In this document: one piece after another, positions 50,084 to 59,660 of the stretch
How positions within the stretch are numbered: the stretch's first letter is position 1
Layout of the letters: each line of letters opens with the position of its first letter
Assembly (NCBI GenBank): GCA_018806915.1
Contig: JAGKQI010000034.1
Location: forward strand, 186,001-250,000
Direction of reading: 5' to 3'
Origin: Phytophthora colocasiae
Taxonomy: Eukaryota > Oomycota > Peronosporomycetes > Peronosporales > Peronosporaceae
DNA length: 64,000 bases
Notes under the pieces: model-generated
Database searches by the model: none
What the model was told of the DNA's origin: nothing
Seen by the model: only the letters and a program-made list of their open reading frames with translations
Position numbers and translations under genes: made by a program

Positions 50084-53000
50084 TGAAGATACACCCGGGG
50101 TGACTACTAACAAGACTGACGGAGTAGCGAACGAGACTGCAAGTGTGCCGTCTACCACCGATGCTAATGGTGGGGGTGAGGCGAACACTGCCGAAGTCGC
50201 TACTGGACTAACTACTGGCGAACTGGTGAGTGATCTAACTGAAGAAGAAGTCACACGAACTGGGGTCGAGGCTGCGAGTGTGACCCGGGAAACCCAAGGT
50301 GAAATAGAACTGAGTGAAGCTGCGAGTGAGTCGTCTACCACCGGTGCGGATGGTGGGGGTGAGGCGAGCACTAAGAGTAGCGCCGCGGGGGCGACTACTG
50401 AACTTACCTGGGTGTTTTCAGAAGAGGAACTGGATGAGCTAACTGAAGGAGTAAATAATGGAGTACTAGAAGAAACAGAAGAATACGACAAAGAGCTCGA
50501 GGAGCGACTCTTTCCGTTGGACGAAGTAGAACTCAAGAAGAGAGTGGAAATGAATGCGTCGCAGTCGCAGAAAATGTCACTAGCCGACCTGAGCACCGTA
50601 TTGGGAATCCCAGAGGAAGTCATAAGTCGAACGAGGGAGTCGTCACCGGGAGCGCTCGCTACTCCCGAATACTGGACTGCCTGGTATCGGAAGACGCTAG
50701 CCGCGACTAATGCAGCTAAGCGAGCTAACCGTGACTTTAGCGACTTGAGGAAGTCGAAGGAAAACGACTACTTCCACGATCATGAGGGAGTCGCTGATTC
50801 GGACGAACGTGATGTAGGAGGTGGAGAGACTGAAGTCACTTCGAACTATAACCAGGCGGAAGTAAGTGACGACGTGCCCACCGACTCATGTGTCGAAGAG
50901 ACTGTGATCGCAAATGTGGCTATCGACTTGTCGGAAAACCCCCGGAGTGCCGTCAACGCAGTGACTGTGTCCTCCCGACGGAGAAAGCGCCTGGATCCTA
51001 AATGGAGTGCTCTAGTCCGACGAATGGTGTACTACTTAGTCAAGGAAGAAGAAAAGGTGAACCCCGTGTGTGTCGACTGCGGGTCGCCGCTCCTGAGTGA
51101 CTTAGCTCTCCCGGAAGTCGATTGGGGAGGAAATGACCTTGAGGAACGAGCTCTGGCGAAAGTAGCACAATTTTACCGAGCGATGAGTAGCTCCGTGATG
51201 AAACGCATCGTGGGTGTAATAATGGAGAAGTACCTGAGTGAAGGTCCACTCATCCGAGCTAAGCTGAAAGAGCGAGAAGACCGGTGTGACGACTGCCTAA
51301 AGACAGCTTTACCGTCGCGAAAAACGCGGAGCCCGAAGCAAGTGCGCTTCGACCACTCCTCCTTGGCTGGTCAGAAGATCGAAGAACTGGGGCCTCGTTG
51401 TTCGCGTGAAGACTCGAACAGCGTGTACGAGTACGCGTACGTAGTGACTGATCCCGTGCGAGTCTCTACTCAGGAAGGAAACGATGACTCTCGGAAGACT
51501 GGACTGGTCGAGCTAGATGTACTCGACGGGAGTGAAGACACCGATGTAGTACCAGAAGGTAAGCGAGTGATTGGCTCAGTGGGCGGTGTGGAAGCTACTT
51601 CTCCTGGATATGTCGACTGTGTCCCTGTTGATATACTTATTGACTCTGGGGCGGTAGTGAGCTTGATCGACCGTAAAGTACTCCGTCGGATAGGCCGAGC
51701 TAATGACTCTCTGCGACCGTACAATGGAAACTTGAACGGAGTGTCGGGTCACCAACTCAAGATACGAGGTGTTGCCGACCTTCCCCTCCGACTTGGGTCC
51801 TTGGAGATTGTTCGACCCTTTGTGGTTGTCGATCACATGCATGTGGATGTGATACTTGGAACCGACTCACTCCGACAGTTCCGAGCTGTCGTCGACTTGG
51901 ACACTAATTCAGTGACTTTGAAGGACACGGGCGAAGTGTTCTCGCTGGGAACTCCAAGAGTCGAAGAAGTGCACTCGGCCCGAGTGAGTTCGACTGTTCG
52001 TATCTGTCCTGGGGGTCAAGCATTAGTGGTGTCCGAAGTCCGAGGTCAAGCAAGTGATGGACAAACAGTTCTAGTCGAAGGTGTCCCCGGACTGGACGGC
52101 ACCGTGCGAGTAGCTCGTACGCTTTGTACTGTGAATCAAGGAAAATTACTAGTCGAAGTCTGCAATGCTTCCTCGGAGGAACTGATCATCAAGAAGGGTA
52201 CTCTGGTCGCTGCCGCCACAGTAGTGCCGGAGTCGGCTTTCGAGTTCGAGTCCCCGATGACTTCTCCACGAGGTAGTGACTCAAGAGCTGTCGAGTCCCG
52301 GGAAACCACTGAAGAAGACTGGGTGCATTCAGTAGTGAGTGCCGCCGGTGCTACTACTGACTCGCCCCTCCACTCCATGCTGAACCTCGAAAAGGAACTA
52401 GCTGATGAGTTTGCAGTCGACTTCACCGATTCGAAGTTGAGTGAAGAACAGAAGAGGTTGTTCAGGCAGACACTCGGATCCTTTAGAGACTTGTTTGTCG
52501 AGACTTCCTTGAAACCCGGTCGGACTCACTTACTCGAGTTCGAGATAGACACTGGTGACCACCCCCCTATCAAGCAGCGACCCTATCGCGTCTCGAAAGC
52601 TGAAGGCGATGTGATGGAGGCCGAAGTGCAGCAGTACCTGGACTTGGGACTCATTCAACCTTCGAGTAGTCCTTGGGCCAGTCCCGTTCTGATGATCCGC
52701 AAACCCGACGGAGGTATTCGCTTCTGCATCGACTACCGACGACTCAATGCAGTGACTGTGAAAGACTGTTATCCGATGCCACTCATCGATGACATCCTGG
52801 ATGTGCTAGGAAATGCTAAGCTCTTCTCAACCATGGACATTGCCTCGGGGTACTGGAATGTGCCGATGGCGGCGGGGAGTGTTGGGAAGACAGCCTTCGC
52901 CTGCAAGTTTGGACTGTTCGAGTGGTTAGTTATGCCGTTTGGACTGTGCAACGCAGTGCCTGCTTTTGAGCGACTTATGGAAGAAGTACTTGTTGACTTG

Positions 53001-55835
53001 AAGTGGAGGACTTGCTTAGTCTACTTGGACGACTGTGTAGTATTCAGTGACGACTTCCCAACTCACCTTGTGCGACTTCGACAAGTACTCGAGCGCTTCA
53101 GGACTGCCGGTTTTAAACTCAAGATGAAGAAGTGCAAGTGGGGTCGTGACCAAGTAGCTTTCCTCGGTCACATAGTCACTCCCTCCGGCATCCTTCCTAA
53201 TCCTGAGAAGGTAAAGGCAGTCATGAATGTCGAACGACCCAGTGACCTCCGTGCAGTTCGCGCGTTCCTGGGCCTGACTAGTTACTTTCGGAGGTACATA
53301 CCGGGGTATGCAGCTATCTCTGCACCCATTGAGAGACTGAAGGCCAAGGGTGTTCCTTTCGAGTGGAGCCCTGACTGCGAGTCCGCTTTCGTGCAACTCA
53401 AACGCAAGCTAGTCGAACCTCCTATTTTAGTCTACCCCGACTTCCACAAGCGGTTTAAGCTTTACGTCGACTCCTCGAAGCTGGCCGTGGGTGCCTGCTT
53501 GATGCAAGAAGTCGCAGGTCGTGACCGAGCTATCGCCTACGCAAGTAAGCTGTTAGTTGGATCCGAGAAAAACTGGGTGAACCACCAGGATGGTACTTCG
53601 GAAATCGAGTGCTGGGGAATCGTGTGGGCGACTCGCAAGTTCAGGTGCTACCTCGACCGTTGTGAGTTCGACCTCTTCACTGACCACAAGGCACTACTGT
53701 GGGTGTTCAGTGACGCTAACAGGACTAGCAACGCCAAGCTAGCCAGGTGGGCGATGGAGTTGTCCCAATTACGGTTCAAAGTGTATCACCGGCCGGGTAC
53801 TTCCATGGGTCACGTTGATGGACTCTCTAGACTACATGCAGTGACTGTCAACGCTGTTACTATGGCAGACCTACTGAACGAAGCTAACGAGGATGCACCG
53901 GTTCCGGTTCTGGTCGGGGAGGGTGAGACTGAGGTCGCGACTGACGAAGTCGCTGGAACCACTCCTACTAGTGCCGGAGGAAGTGATCAAGTCGAGGTCG
54001 GGGAGCGACTCCCCGTCGAAGAACTTACTGCCGAAGCTGCCACTCCGGCCCCGCCGCCGGGAGAGACTCCTCTGGACGAAGAACAACTGTTAGTTTCCCC
54101 CATTGACGTGTTCGGGCTGGATCAAGCACGCTTTAAAGAAGAGCAGAAACGCACTCCGTGGATACTCGCTATGATTGCCTTCCTAGAGAGTGGCGCCCTG
54201 GCGCTAGATGCCCAACTGCGAGCGAAGGTGTTATCCTTGGCTCCCCACTACACCGTGAAGAACGGGATCCTAATGCGACGAGTTCACCTAAAAGCTAGGG
54301 CTGGCCCCGCCCGATCGCTGGAAGTGCCTGTGATCCCTATTACTTACGTCGCAACTGTACTGCATCACTGTCACTCCGACGTCTTTGCTGCGCACGTAGG
54401 AGTCACCAAAACTATGGACAAGGTGCGAAAGCACGCCTACTGGCATGGTTGGAAGAAGGACGTCGCTGAATATGTCCGCGAGTGTACGGTCTGTGGAAGT
54501 GGCAAAGGTTACCGCCCTTGGCGGAATGGACTCATGCAGAAAATGCCGATTCAAGAACTGTCTGGTCCCTTTTCACTCCTCGTGGTGGATGCAGTCGGCC
54601 CTCTCGTAACTACTCCAAGAGGCAACAAGTTCATCCTAGTATTTGCTGACTACTTCACTCGGTGGGTAGAAGCTTTTGCGGTCGAACGTTTGGACTCAGT
54701 GACTTTCGTAGAAGTTATGGTGAACGAAGTGATCTCGCGACATGGAGTGCCTGAAAAGCTACTAAGTGATCAAGGGTCGAATTTTATCTCCGAGTTAGCG
54801 CGGTCGCTGTATGAGACTCTGGGAATAAAAAAGCTGTTCGGAGCTGCTTACCACCCTCAGACTCAGGGACTCGTCGAACGCTTTAATGGGACTCTGATCG
54901 GAATGCTGCGCATGTATGTGAGTGAGTCTCAAGATGACTGGGACTTGTATCTACCTAGAGTACTCTTCGCCTATCGTACTTCCTACCACGAGGCCCTCGG
55001 TGACTCTCCTTTCTTCAGTCTGTACGGCCGCGACCCCGTACTGCCTCTCGACTTGGCGTTCCTGAACACCTCTACTCAGTGGAAGAGTAACGAGGTCGCT
55101 ACTTACCGACGACGACTCTACTTGTCACTACGCGATACCCGTCGACTGGTCGAAAGACAACTACTTAAAGCCCAAAGTCGCCACGGGCAGCGACTTGAAA
55201 GCCAAGTCGCCACCAAGTTCGAGGACGGAGATGCTGTTTGGGTTTACCAATATTTCCGGGCTCGCCGAGGAGAGAAGACCTCGAAGAAGTTGGCCTTCTC
55301 GTGGCACGGCCCCTATCGGGTTGTCGGCACCGTTGGTGAGAACGCCTACCGGGTCGCCATCCCGTCACATCCCAACCGAGTAGTCACTATCAACGTTAAC
55401 AGACTCAAGCCTTTCCAGGGTCGATGGAGTCGGCCCTACCCTGTCGAAGTACCTGAGGGCGTTGTGACTACACCGGGCGAGGACGATGAAGGTCCACTCA
55501 CAGAGGAGGACTTACCCTCAACGAGTTACATCGAGCGCCTCGTTATCGGCTCTGAGGAGACTGCTTTTGCTGGCGCGAGTCTTCCCGTTGTCGACATACT
55601 CGCTCGGAGGAAAAAGGCTGGCGAAGTGCAATATCTGGTGCTACTCGCGACTTACGAGACGAGTTGGCTTCCTGTGACTTCCCTCCGCCCCGATTTTGAC
55701 GTGTTGATCACTGCGTTCGAGAATACTAGGCGAAAGGAGCAGGGACTCCCTCAACTTCGTCGTAGTGCTCGGCTGGTTGACGCCAACGCAGCGGTCGACG
55801 AAGACGAAGTACTTTTAAGTGATGAGTCGGACTAG
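50070..55835 (+). CDS. Pol polyprotein of element 2: protease, RT, RNase H, integrase, chromodomain
   Basis: An uninterrupted frame of 1,921 codons. After an acidic N-terminal 500 residues comes the aspartic protease (ILIDSGAVVSLID, about residue 520). RT occupies about 820-1,055 with FCIDYRRLNAVTVKD, MPFGLCNAVPAFERLM and catalytic YLDD at 53,022-53,033. RNase H (about 1,125-1,255) keeps FKLYVDSS, SEIECWGIVWA and TDHKALLW. The integrase has an HHCC finger (HHCHSDVFAAH, CTVCGSGKG, about 1,427-1,478) and the DD-E residues in VVDAVG, SDQGSNF and LVERFNG (about 1,505, 1,566, 1,602). A chromodomain-like segment lies at about 1,836-1,885 (VVDILARRKKAGEVQYLVL, ETSWLPVTSL). All catalytic residues are present, so this copy's enzymes should work. 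Confidence 0.95.
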   Translation: MTETSEDTPGVTTNKTDGVANETASVPSTTDANGGGEANTAEVATGLTTGELVSDLTEEEVTRTGVEAASVTRETQGEIELSEAASESSTTGADGGGEASTKSSAAGATTELTWVFSEEELDELTEGVNNGVLEETEEYDKELEERLFPLDEVELKKRVEMNASQSQKMSLADLSTVLGIPEEVISRTRESSPGALATPEYWTAWYRKTLAATNAAKRANRDFSDLRKSKENDYFHDHEGVADSDERDVGGGETEVTSNYNQAEVSDDVPTDSCVEETVIANVAIDLSENPRSAVNAVTVSSRRRKRLDPKWSALVRRMVYYLVKEEEKVNPVCVDCGSPLLSDLALPEVDWGGNDLEERALAKVAQFYRAMSSSVMKRIVGVIMEKYLSEGPLIRAKLKEREDRCDDCLKTALPSRKTRSPKQVRFDHSSLAGQKIEELGPRCSREDSNSVYEYAYVVTDPVRVSTQEGNDDSRKTGLVELDVLDGSEDTDVVPEGKRVIGSVGGVEATSPGYVDCVPVDILIDSGAVVSLIDRKVLRRIGRANDSLRPYNGNLNGVSGHQLKIRGVADLPLRLGSLEIVRPFVVVDHMHVDVILGTDSLRQFRAVVDLDTNSVTLKDTGEVFSLGTPRVEEVHSARVSSTVRICPGGQALVVSEVRGQASDGQTVLVEGVPGLDGTVRVARTLCTVNQGKLLVEVCNASSEELIIKKGTLVAAATVVPESAFEFESPMTSPRGSDSRAVESRETTEEDWVHSVVSAAGATTDSPLHSMLNLEKELADEFAVDFTDSKLSEEQKRLFRQTLGSFRDLFVETSLKPGRTHLLEFEIDTGDHPPIKQRPYRVSKAEGDVMEAEVQQYLDLGLIQPSSSPWASPVLMIRKPDGGIRFCIDYRRLNAVTVKDCYPMPLIDDILDVLGNAKLFSTMDIASGYWNVPMAAGSVGKTAFACKFGLFEWLVMPFGLCNAVPAFERLMEEVLVDLKWRTCLVYLDDCVVFSDDFPTHLVRLRQVLERFRTAGFKLKMKKCKWGRDQVAFLGHIVTPSGILPNPEKVKAVMNVERPSDLRAVRAFLGLTSYFRRYIPGYAAISAPIERLKAKGVPFEWSPDCESAFVQLKRKLVEPPILVYPDFHKRFKLYVDSSKLAVGACLMQEVAGRDRAIAYASKLLVGSEKNWVNHQDGTSEIECWGIVWATRKFRCYLDRCEFDLFTDHKALLWVFSDANRTSNAKLARWAMELSQLRFKVYHRPGTSMGHVDGLSRLHAVTVNAVTMADLLNEANEDAPVPVLVGEGETEVATDEVAGTTPTSAGGSDQVEVGERLPVEELTAEAATPAPPPGETPLDEEQLLVSPIDVFGLDQARFKEEQKRTPWILAMIAFLESGALALDAQLRAKVLSLAPHYTVKNGILMRRVHLKARAGPARSLEVPVIPITYVATVLHHCHSDVFAAHVGVTKTMDKVRKHAYWHGWKKDVAEYVRECTVCGSGKGYRPWRNGLMQKMPIQELSGPFSLLVVDAVGPLVTTPRGNKFILVFADYFTRWVEAFAVERLDSVTFVEVMVNEVISRHGVPEKLLSDQGSNFISELARSLYETLGIKKLFGAAYHPQTQGLVERFNGTLIGMLRMYVSESQDDWDLYLPRVLFAYRTSYHEALGDSPFFSLYGRDPVLPLDLAFLNTSTQWKSNEVATYRRRLYLSLRDTRRLVERQLLKAQSRHGQRLESQVATKFEDGDAVWVYQYFRARRGEKTSKKLAFSWHGPYRVVGTVGENAYRVAIPSHPNRVVTINVNRLKPFQGRWSRPYPVEVPEGVVTTPGEDDEGPLTEEDLPSTSYIERLVIGSEETAFAGASLPVVDILARRKKAGEVQYLVLLATYETSWLPVTSLRPDFDVLITAFENTRRKEQGLPQLRRSARLVDANAAVDEDEVLLSDESD

Positions 55836-56350
55836 TCAAGGAGGTGACAACTCCCCTTGACGACGAGTCCCTCGACGCGAGTGTTCGAGCGGAACACTCT
55901 ACTCTGCATTTTCAACTACATTCGGACAGCCCGATGACTGTCCCTGCATAATTCTGTGACTTCTCGGCGACTACTTAGCTGAGGATACTCTCAACTGTGA
56001 TGCTACTGCCGACTACTACATGACGCTGGAATTGACTTCTACTTGGTAGTTCACTATCACTTGATGACTTACTACCTCACGGCGACCATGGCTTACTTCC
56101 AGACTATCGACTACGTGATGACTTTGGTGGCGTGGTGACTTCCTTTCTCTTGGTGATTTTGACGGTATGAAGCTATCTTACGACTCTGGGTGTCGCTGGA
56201 CTCAAGGAAGACTCCTCTACTACGATAAGCAACGGTCTTGACTACGATGAAACGAACAAGTGACTTGGGATTACACAAGTTAAGGCCTGATGACTACATG
56301 AAGTGATATGAACTGCCATCGTACTACTACCTCGGAACCCAACTGCGTCT
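55836..56350 (+). other. Non-coding gap after pol of element 2, rich in GACT
   Basis: 515 bases between the pol stop and the end of the antisense ORF, without a gene. In 55,921-56,320 I count GACT 16 times and its complement AGTC not once. Confidence 0.7.
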
Positions 56351-58000
56351 TCACGCTGGCGCAGATTTAACCGGCGCCGGCGGCTTCTCCTCATCGAGAT
56401 CGTCCTCCTCGAAGTCACTCTCACCTCCAGACTCGCTCTCTTCCGACCCTCTCTTCCCTGAGATTCCTCCCAGCGGGGTGGCTACCTCAGCGGTGTGGCT
56501 GCCATCAGGACGGATCCAGCGCGTAAACCCCGGTACGCTCTCCTCTTTGGCGCTGAATGGCGGAATAAACGAAGGCTTGTAGGTGCCGGCCTTGACCCTC
56601 TCCTTTATCTCCCTTTCCAACTTCTCGATACGGCTGCAGTGGGTCAGCTTGTACCAGACTCCCGAAAGACGATCGCCAACCCATCGTTCCTTGTCGGGAT
56701 CTTCCTTGGAGCAAACGTCTCTGCGAACCAGAGCTAAAGCCTCGTCGGTCAAGCGATTATCAGGCTTCTGGTCTGGGTCCAGAGCATTGGTGAACACCAA
56801 CAAGGAAGTGATGTTGCGAAAACCTCCCTGGTCCAGCTGAAACGGTTTTAATGCCCCCTTTACTCGAGCGTGGTAGGCCTCCCGGTCTTGAACGTATAGA
56901 CTCGTGAGATTTTGGATAGTGGGGCCTTCGTACTTGTTGGCGTCCGGAGCATTCTTGCCCGGCTGTCCTCCCATCCACATGAGTAAACGATCCTGCTCGA
57001 CTCCCTCGAAGAGTCGCAGGAACCCGTAGTAGCCCCAGTTCTCGATGCAGTGACTTAAGAACTTAAGTCGATCGGTGCACGCCAACTGCTTCCAACGACG
57101 CCTTTGACTCTTGGCTGAAGTACTCCGTAGTGGGGCATGAAGCTGCCACTCGAAGAAACGACTGCGGTTTGCCATCCAGAAACGCCAGTGCACCGTGTGC
57201 AAGTCTTGGTTCTCGAGGGGATCGTACCACACTTTTGAGTGTTCCCACGGGTACGCTAGCTCAAAGCAGAACTTGTTCATGTTGGACGCCCGACGATAGA
57301 TAGCTTCGACGTCGGTGGCGATCCTGGCTGGCGTGTTATCAGCAAGAACAAGGGGACTGTAGTCCGTCTCGGGCGGGGAGGTAACCGCGTCATCGGCCTC
57401 TTTCGCTTTCTTCGATTCCTTGGGTGTTTTGTGAGACGATTTCCGCTTTCCCAACGCGGACGGGGACGAGTCCTGGCCCAAAGCCAAGAGGGCTACACTA
57501 GTAGCCGCCTCAGATGCTGTAGTTTTCACTTTCTTCTTGGGGGCCTTGTGCTTGGGAGTGATCTTCGCGACAGGAGGAGCCTTGCCGTGTACCACGGGGG
57601 CCGAGCTAATCTCTGGGTTCTTGAGGTCGTGAGTGTCCGAGAACCTGTCATGAACGTACGCGTTCGTGGCTTCCCGCTGCGCCGAAGGCTTGGGCAGCAA
57701 CATTACCGGGTCGGTAAAGGCCATGTCCTTGTCGTCAGTGTCATCGAGAATGGCCAAAGCAATCTGGTCTAGGACGAACAAGCCCGACGAGCTCTCATTC
57801 ACCGAGAGTTTTTCCCTCATCGTCGTCCAGAATTCACGTTGTGCTTGTTTCTTTATCTTTTCTTCGGACGAAGTTACCCCGGGAACGATGATCGCGGCGA
57901 TCTGCTTCACTATCTCGTCGTTCAGGGACCCCGTGGCGGGAGTAACGGCGGATGGTGAGGCCGGTCGAGGCGTGCCTGGAGCAGACTTGTTGGCTCCCAT
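56351..58000 (-). CDS. Antisense accessory ORF of element 2 (unknown function)
   Basis: An intact frame of 549 codons opposite to gag-pol, ATG at 58,000 (MGANKSAPGTPRPASPS). An N-terminal helical part (about 25-75) is followed by a Lys-rich stretch with nuclear-localisation-like runs (HKAPKKKVKTT, GKRKSSHKTPKESKKAK, about 155-215). A Trp-, His- and Arg-rich domain (about 245-470) has HWRFWMANRSRFFEWQLH, KSQRRRWKQL and NWGYYGFLRLFEG. An acidic tail ends the protein (SEESESGGESDFEEDD). It is probably nuclear; no known family is recognised and it is not visibly similar to the antisense gene of element 1, though the overall composition is alike. Its start lies 430 bases from the divergent membrane ORF. 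Confidence 0.75.
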   Translation of the reverse strand: MGANKSAPGTPRPASPSAVTPATGSLNDEIVKQIAAIIVPGVTSSEEKIKKQAQREFWTTMREKLSVNESSSGLFVLDQIALAILDDTDDKDMAFTDPVMLLPKPSAQREATNAYVHDRFSDTHDLKNPEISSAPVVHGKAPPVAKITPKHKAPKKKVKTTASEAATSVALLALGQDSSPSALGKRKSSHKTPKESKKAKEADDAVTSPPETDYSPLVLADNTPARIATDVEAIYRRASNMNKFCFELAYPWEHSKVWYDPLENQDLHTVHWRFWMANRSRFFEWQLHAPLRSTSAKSQRRRWKQLACTDRLKFLSHCIENWGYYGFLRLFEGVEQDRLLMWMGGQPGKNAPDANKYEGPTIQNLTSLYVQDREAYHARVKGALKPFQLDQGGFRNITSLLVFTNALDPDQKPDNRLTDEALALVRRDVCSKEDPDKERWVGDRLSGVWYKLTHCSRIEKLEREIKERVKAGTYKPSFIPPFSAKEESVPGFTRWIRPDGSHTAEVATPLGGISGKRGSEESESGGESDFEEDDLDEEKPPAPVKSAPA

Positions 58001-58430
58001 AACGGCAAAGGAAGTGGCGACTGTATCTGGTACTCGTGTGTCGGTGGTGGCGAAAATTGAGGAATGAGAGCCTCTCGTTGGCTGTGCGGGCGACTATACT
58101 GCCTCTGTGAGTATGTACTACCCTAAGTTTTCTACCCTCGGGTTTCGTTGTACGCTGGGACGCGGCGCGCGTGTTTCCGGGCAATCTCTGTGAAAGTCCT
58201 CAGGGATTGACTAGATTTGTGCTGTGGAGTTTCTTGGACTTTTCTCTATACGAGAGTCAAGAGTGAGAGACTCCTTCCTCTTTGGCTGCTTTGGAAATTT
58301 CACATTGAATCGAGCCTGTTGATCCACCTAGTCCTCCGGCTCGAGTCTACTTCAGCCATTTCCTCTTTGGACTTCTCCTGATTAAGCGACCTCTAGTGGC
58401 TTCAACCTGCAGCTCCTACCTGACTACACC
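58001..58430. other. Divergent control region inside element 2
   Basis: 430 bases between the antisense ORF start and the membrane ORF start. No gene; it is a possible internal bidirectional promoter or splice-acceptor region. Confidence 0.45.
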
Positions 58431-59660
58431 ATGTACGAGTTACTGCAGTCCGTGTACGAACACTACTTCCGCCTCGAACTACTCCCTGCTTACCTGACTA
58501 CTGTCTTACTCTGGGTGCTGACATCTTCAGTCCGCGGAGTCGTCTGGTCGTTAGTGACTCAAGCTTGGATGGTAGTATCGGTAAACTCGGCAATGATGGT
58601 CGACTTCGTGACTCGCTACCAGGACGTTCTTCGTGACCCTGAACTAAACCAACTTACCGGACCCTCGTATGCCTTCGCCCTATGGAATGCTTTCTTTGCT
58701 GTTCCCGTCCAAGTGCTCGAGGAAGGTGAAGCTGAGTATGGGCAATATGGAGTAATGCTACGGAGTTGGTGGACGGCTCTACTCGTCACGTTTGGCGATT
58801 ACATCCCCGACTTGAGTATGCGGTCGGGTTATTCTTACTTAGCTTACTCTCGCGCGTCGTGGGAAGCTTGGGCCACCGTCTGCCAACGTGTCGTGACTAT
58901 CGTCAAGGGCTTCTGCTGGTTCGTATTGCTAGTTCTCTCTCTGGTCGTCCACCTCCCCATGAGATTCTTCGACTTGCTGGAGTTCTTAGCGTTAGGAACT
59001 ACTGGTTTGGCGGCTTTACTGGTCCTCGCGAACTCGCTCAACTTGATGTTCGAGTGGACCTGCTGGTTGACTCCCGCGACTATGACAGTAGTGGTGGTGG
59101 GGATTGTGACCCATATATGGCGTTTGGGTCAAGGGAGTGGGCATCTGGAGAATGCTTCTCCTCGTGTAGTGGTGAAGAAGGCACTCAAGTCGGTTCGGCG
59201 AGAAGTGAACCGATGTAATCGTCGCGAAGCTGCATGCCTCGCCAGTCTCCATGGGTCAAGGGCACACTCTGCTGCTACTAGTTGTCCTACGACTACTCCT
59301 CCCGTAAAGCGAAGTTCTGTCCTTCCCCGACGACCTTCACGCGATGCGCCTATGACTACTTCGCCCATGACTACTTCGCCTATGATTACTTCGCTTACGA
59401 CTACTCCGCCATCGACCACTTACTCTCCTGGTGTCGAGTCGAGCGAAGCTGCTGTAGTCCTCAGCATGGAGGAACAGCGCGTGGTCCAATGCCTCCGCGA
59501 CATGGAGCACGACCGGGCCGACCGAGGACGCTCGGCTTATGGTCGGGGAGTTTGTCCCGTGCCCGGGTACGAGACCCCCGAGCCAGCGCGTTCGGCTGTA
59601 CTCCATGCCTCGGGGCCTTGCCATCCGTCGTACTCGCCGTGTTGTGATCACTTGGCGTAG
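58431..59660 (+). CDS. Multi-spanning membrane protein in env position (element 2)
   Basis: An intact frame of 409 codons with ATG at 58,431 (MYELLQSVYEHYF). Strong hydrophobic segments: about residues 18-48 (LPAYLTTVLLWVLT and VVWSLVTQAWMVVSV), 82-98, 107-122, 162-180 (GFCWFVLLVLSLVVHLP), 186-210 (LALGTTGLAALLVLANSL) and 214-233 (LTPATMTVVVVGIVTHIW). A basic stretch (KKALKSVRREVNR) follows, then a Thr/Ser/Pro tail with PMTTS repeats. The last about 36 codons run through the polypurine tract into the 3' LTR and stop at TAG 59,658. It has the place and strand of a retroviral env but not the single-anchor form; no fusion-protein features are recognised. Confidence 0.75.
   Translation: MYELLQSVYEHYFRLELLPAYLTTVLLWVLTSSVRGVVWSLVTQAWMVVSVNSAMMVDFVTRYQDVLRDPELNQLTGPSYAFALWNAFFAVPVQVLEEGEAEYGQYGVMLRSWWTALLVTFGDYIPDLSMRSGYSYLAYSRASWEAWATVCQRVVTIVKGFCWFVLLVLSLVVHLPMRFFDLLEFLALGTTGLAALLVLANSLNLMFEWTCWLTPATMTVVVVGIVTHIWRLGQGSGHLENASPRVVVKKALKSVRREVNRCNRREAACLASLHGSRAHSAATSCPTTTPPVKRSSVLPRRPSRDAPMTTSPMTTSPMITSLTTTPPSTTYSPGVESSEAAVVLSMEEQRVVQCLRDMEHDRADRGRSAYGRGVCPVPGYETPEPARSAVLHASGPCHPSYSPCCDHLA
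59345..59410 (+). repeat. 15-bp tandem repeat in the membrane ORF of element 2
   Basis: About four units close to CCTATGACTACTTCG, encoding PMTTS repeats. Confidence 0.75.
59541..59552 (+). other. Polypurine tract of element 2
   Basis: GGTCGGGGAGTT directly before the 3' LTR; within the coding frame of the membrane ORF. Confidence 0.65.

Noticed and set aside
58431..59660. Retroviral-type envelope glycoprotein
   Set aside because: Position fits, but no signal peptide-surface-cleavage-transmembrane layout and no fusion peptide are visible; several hydrophobic helices indicate a polytopic protein.
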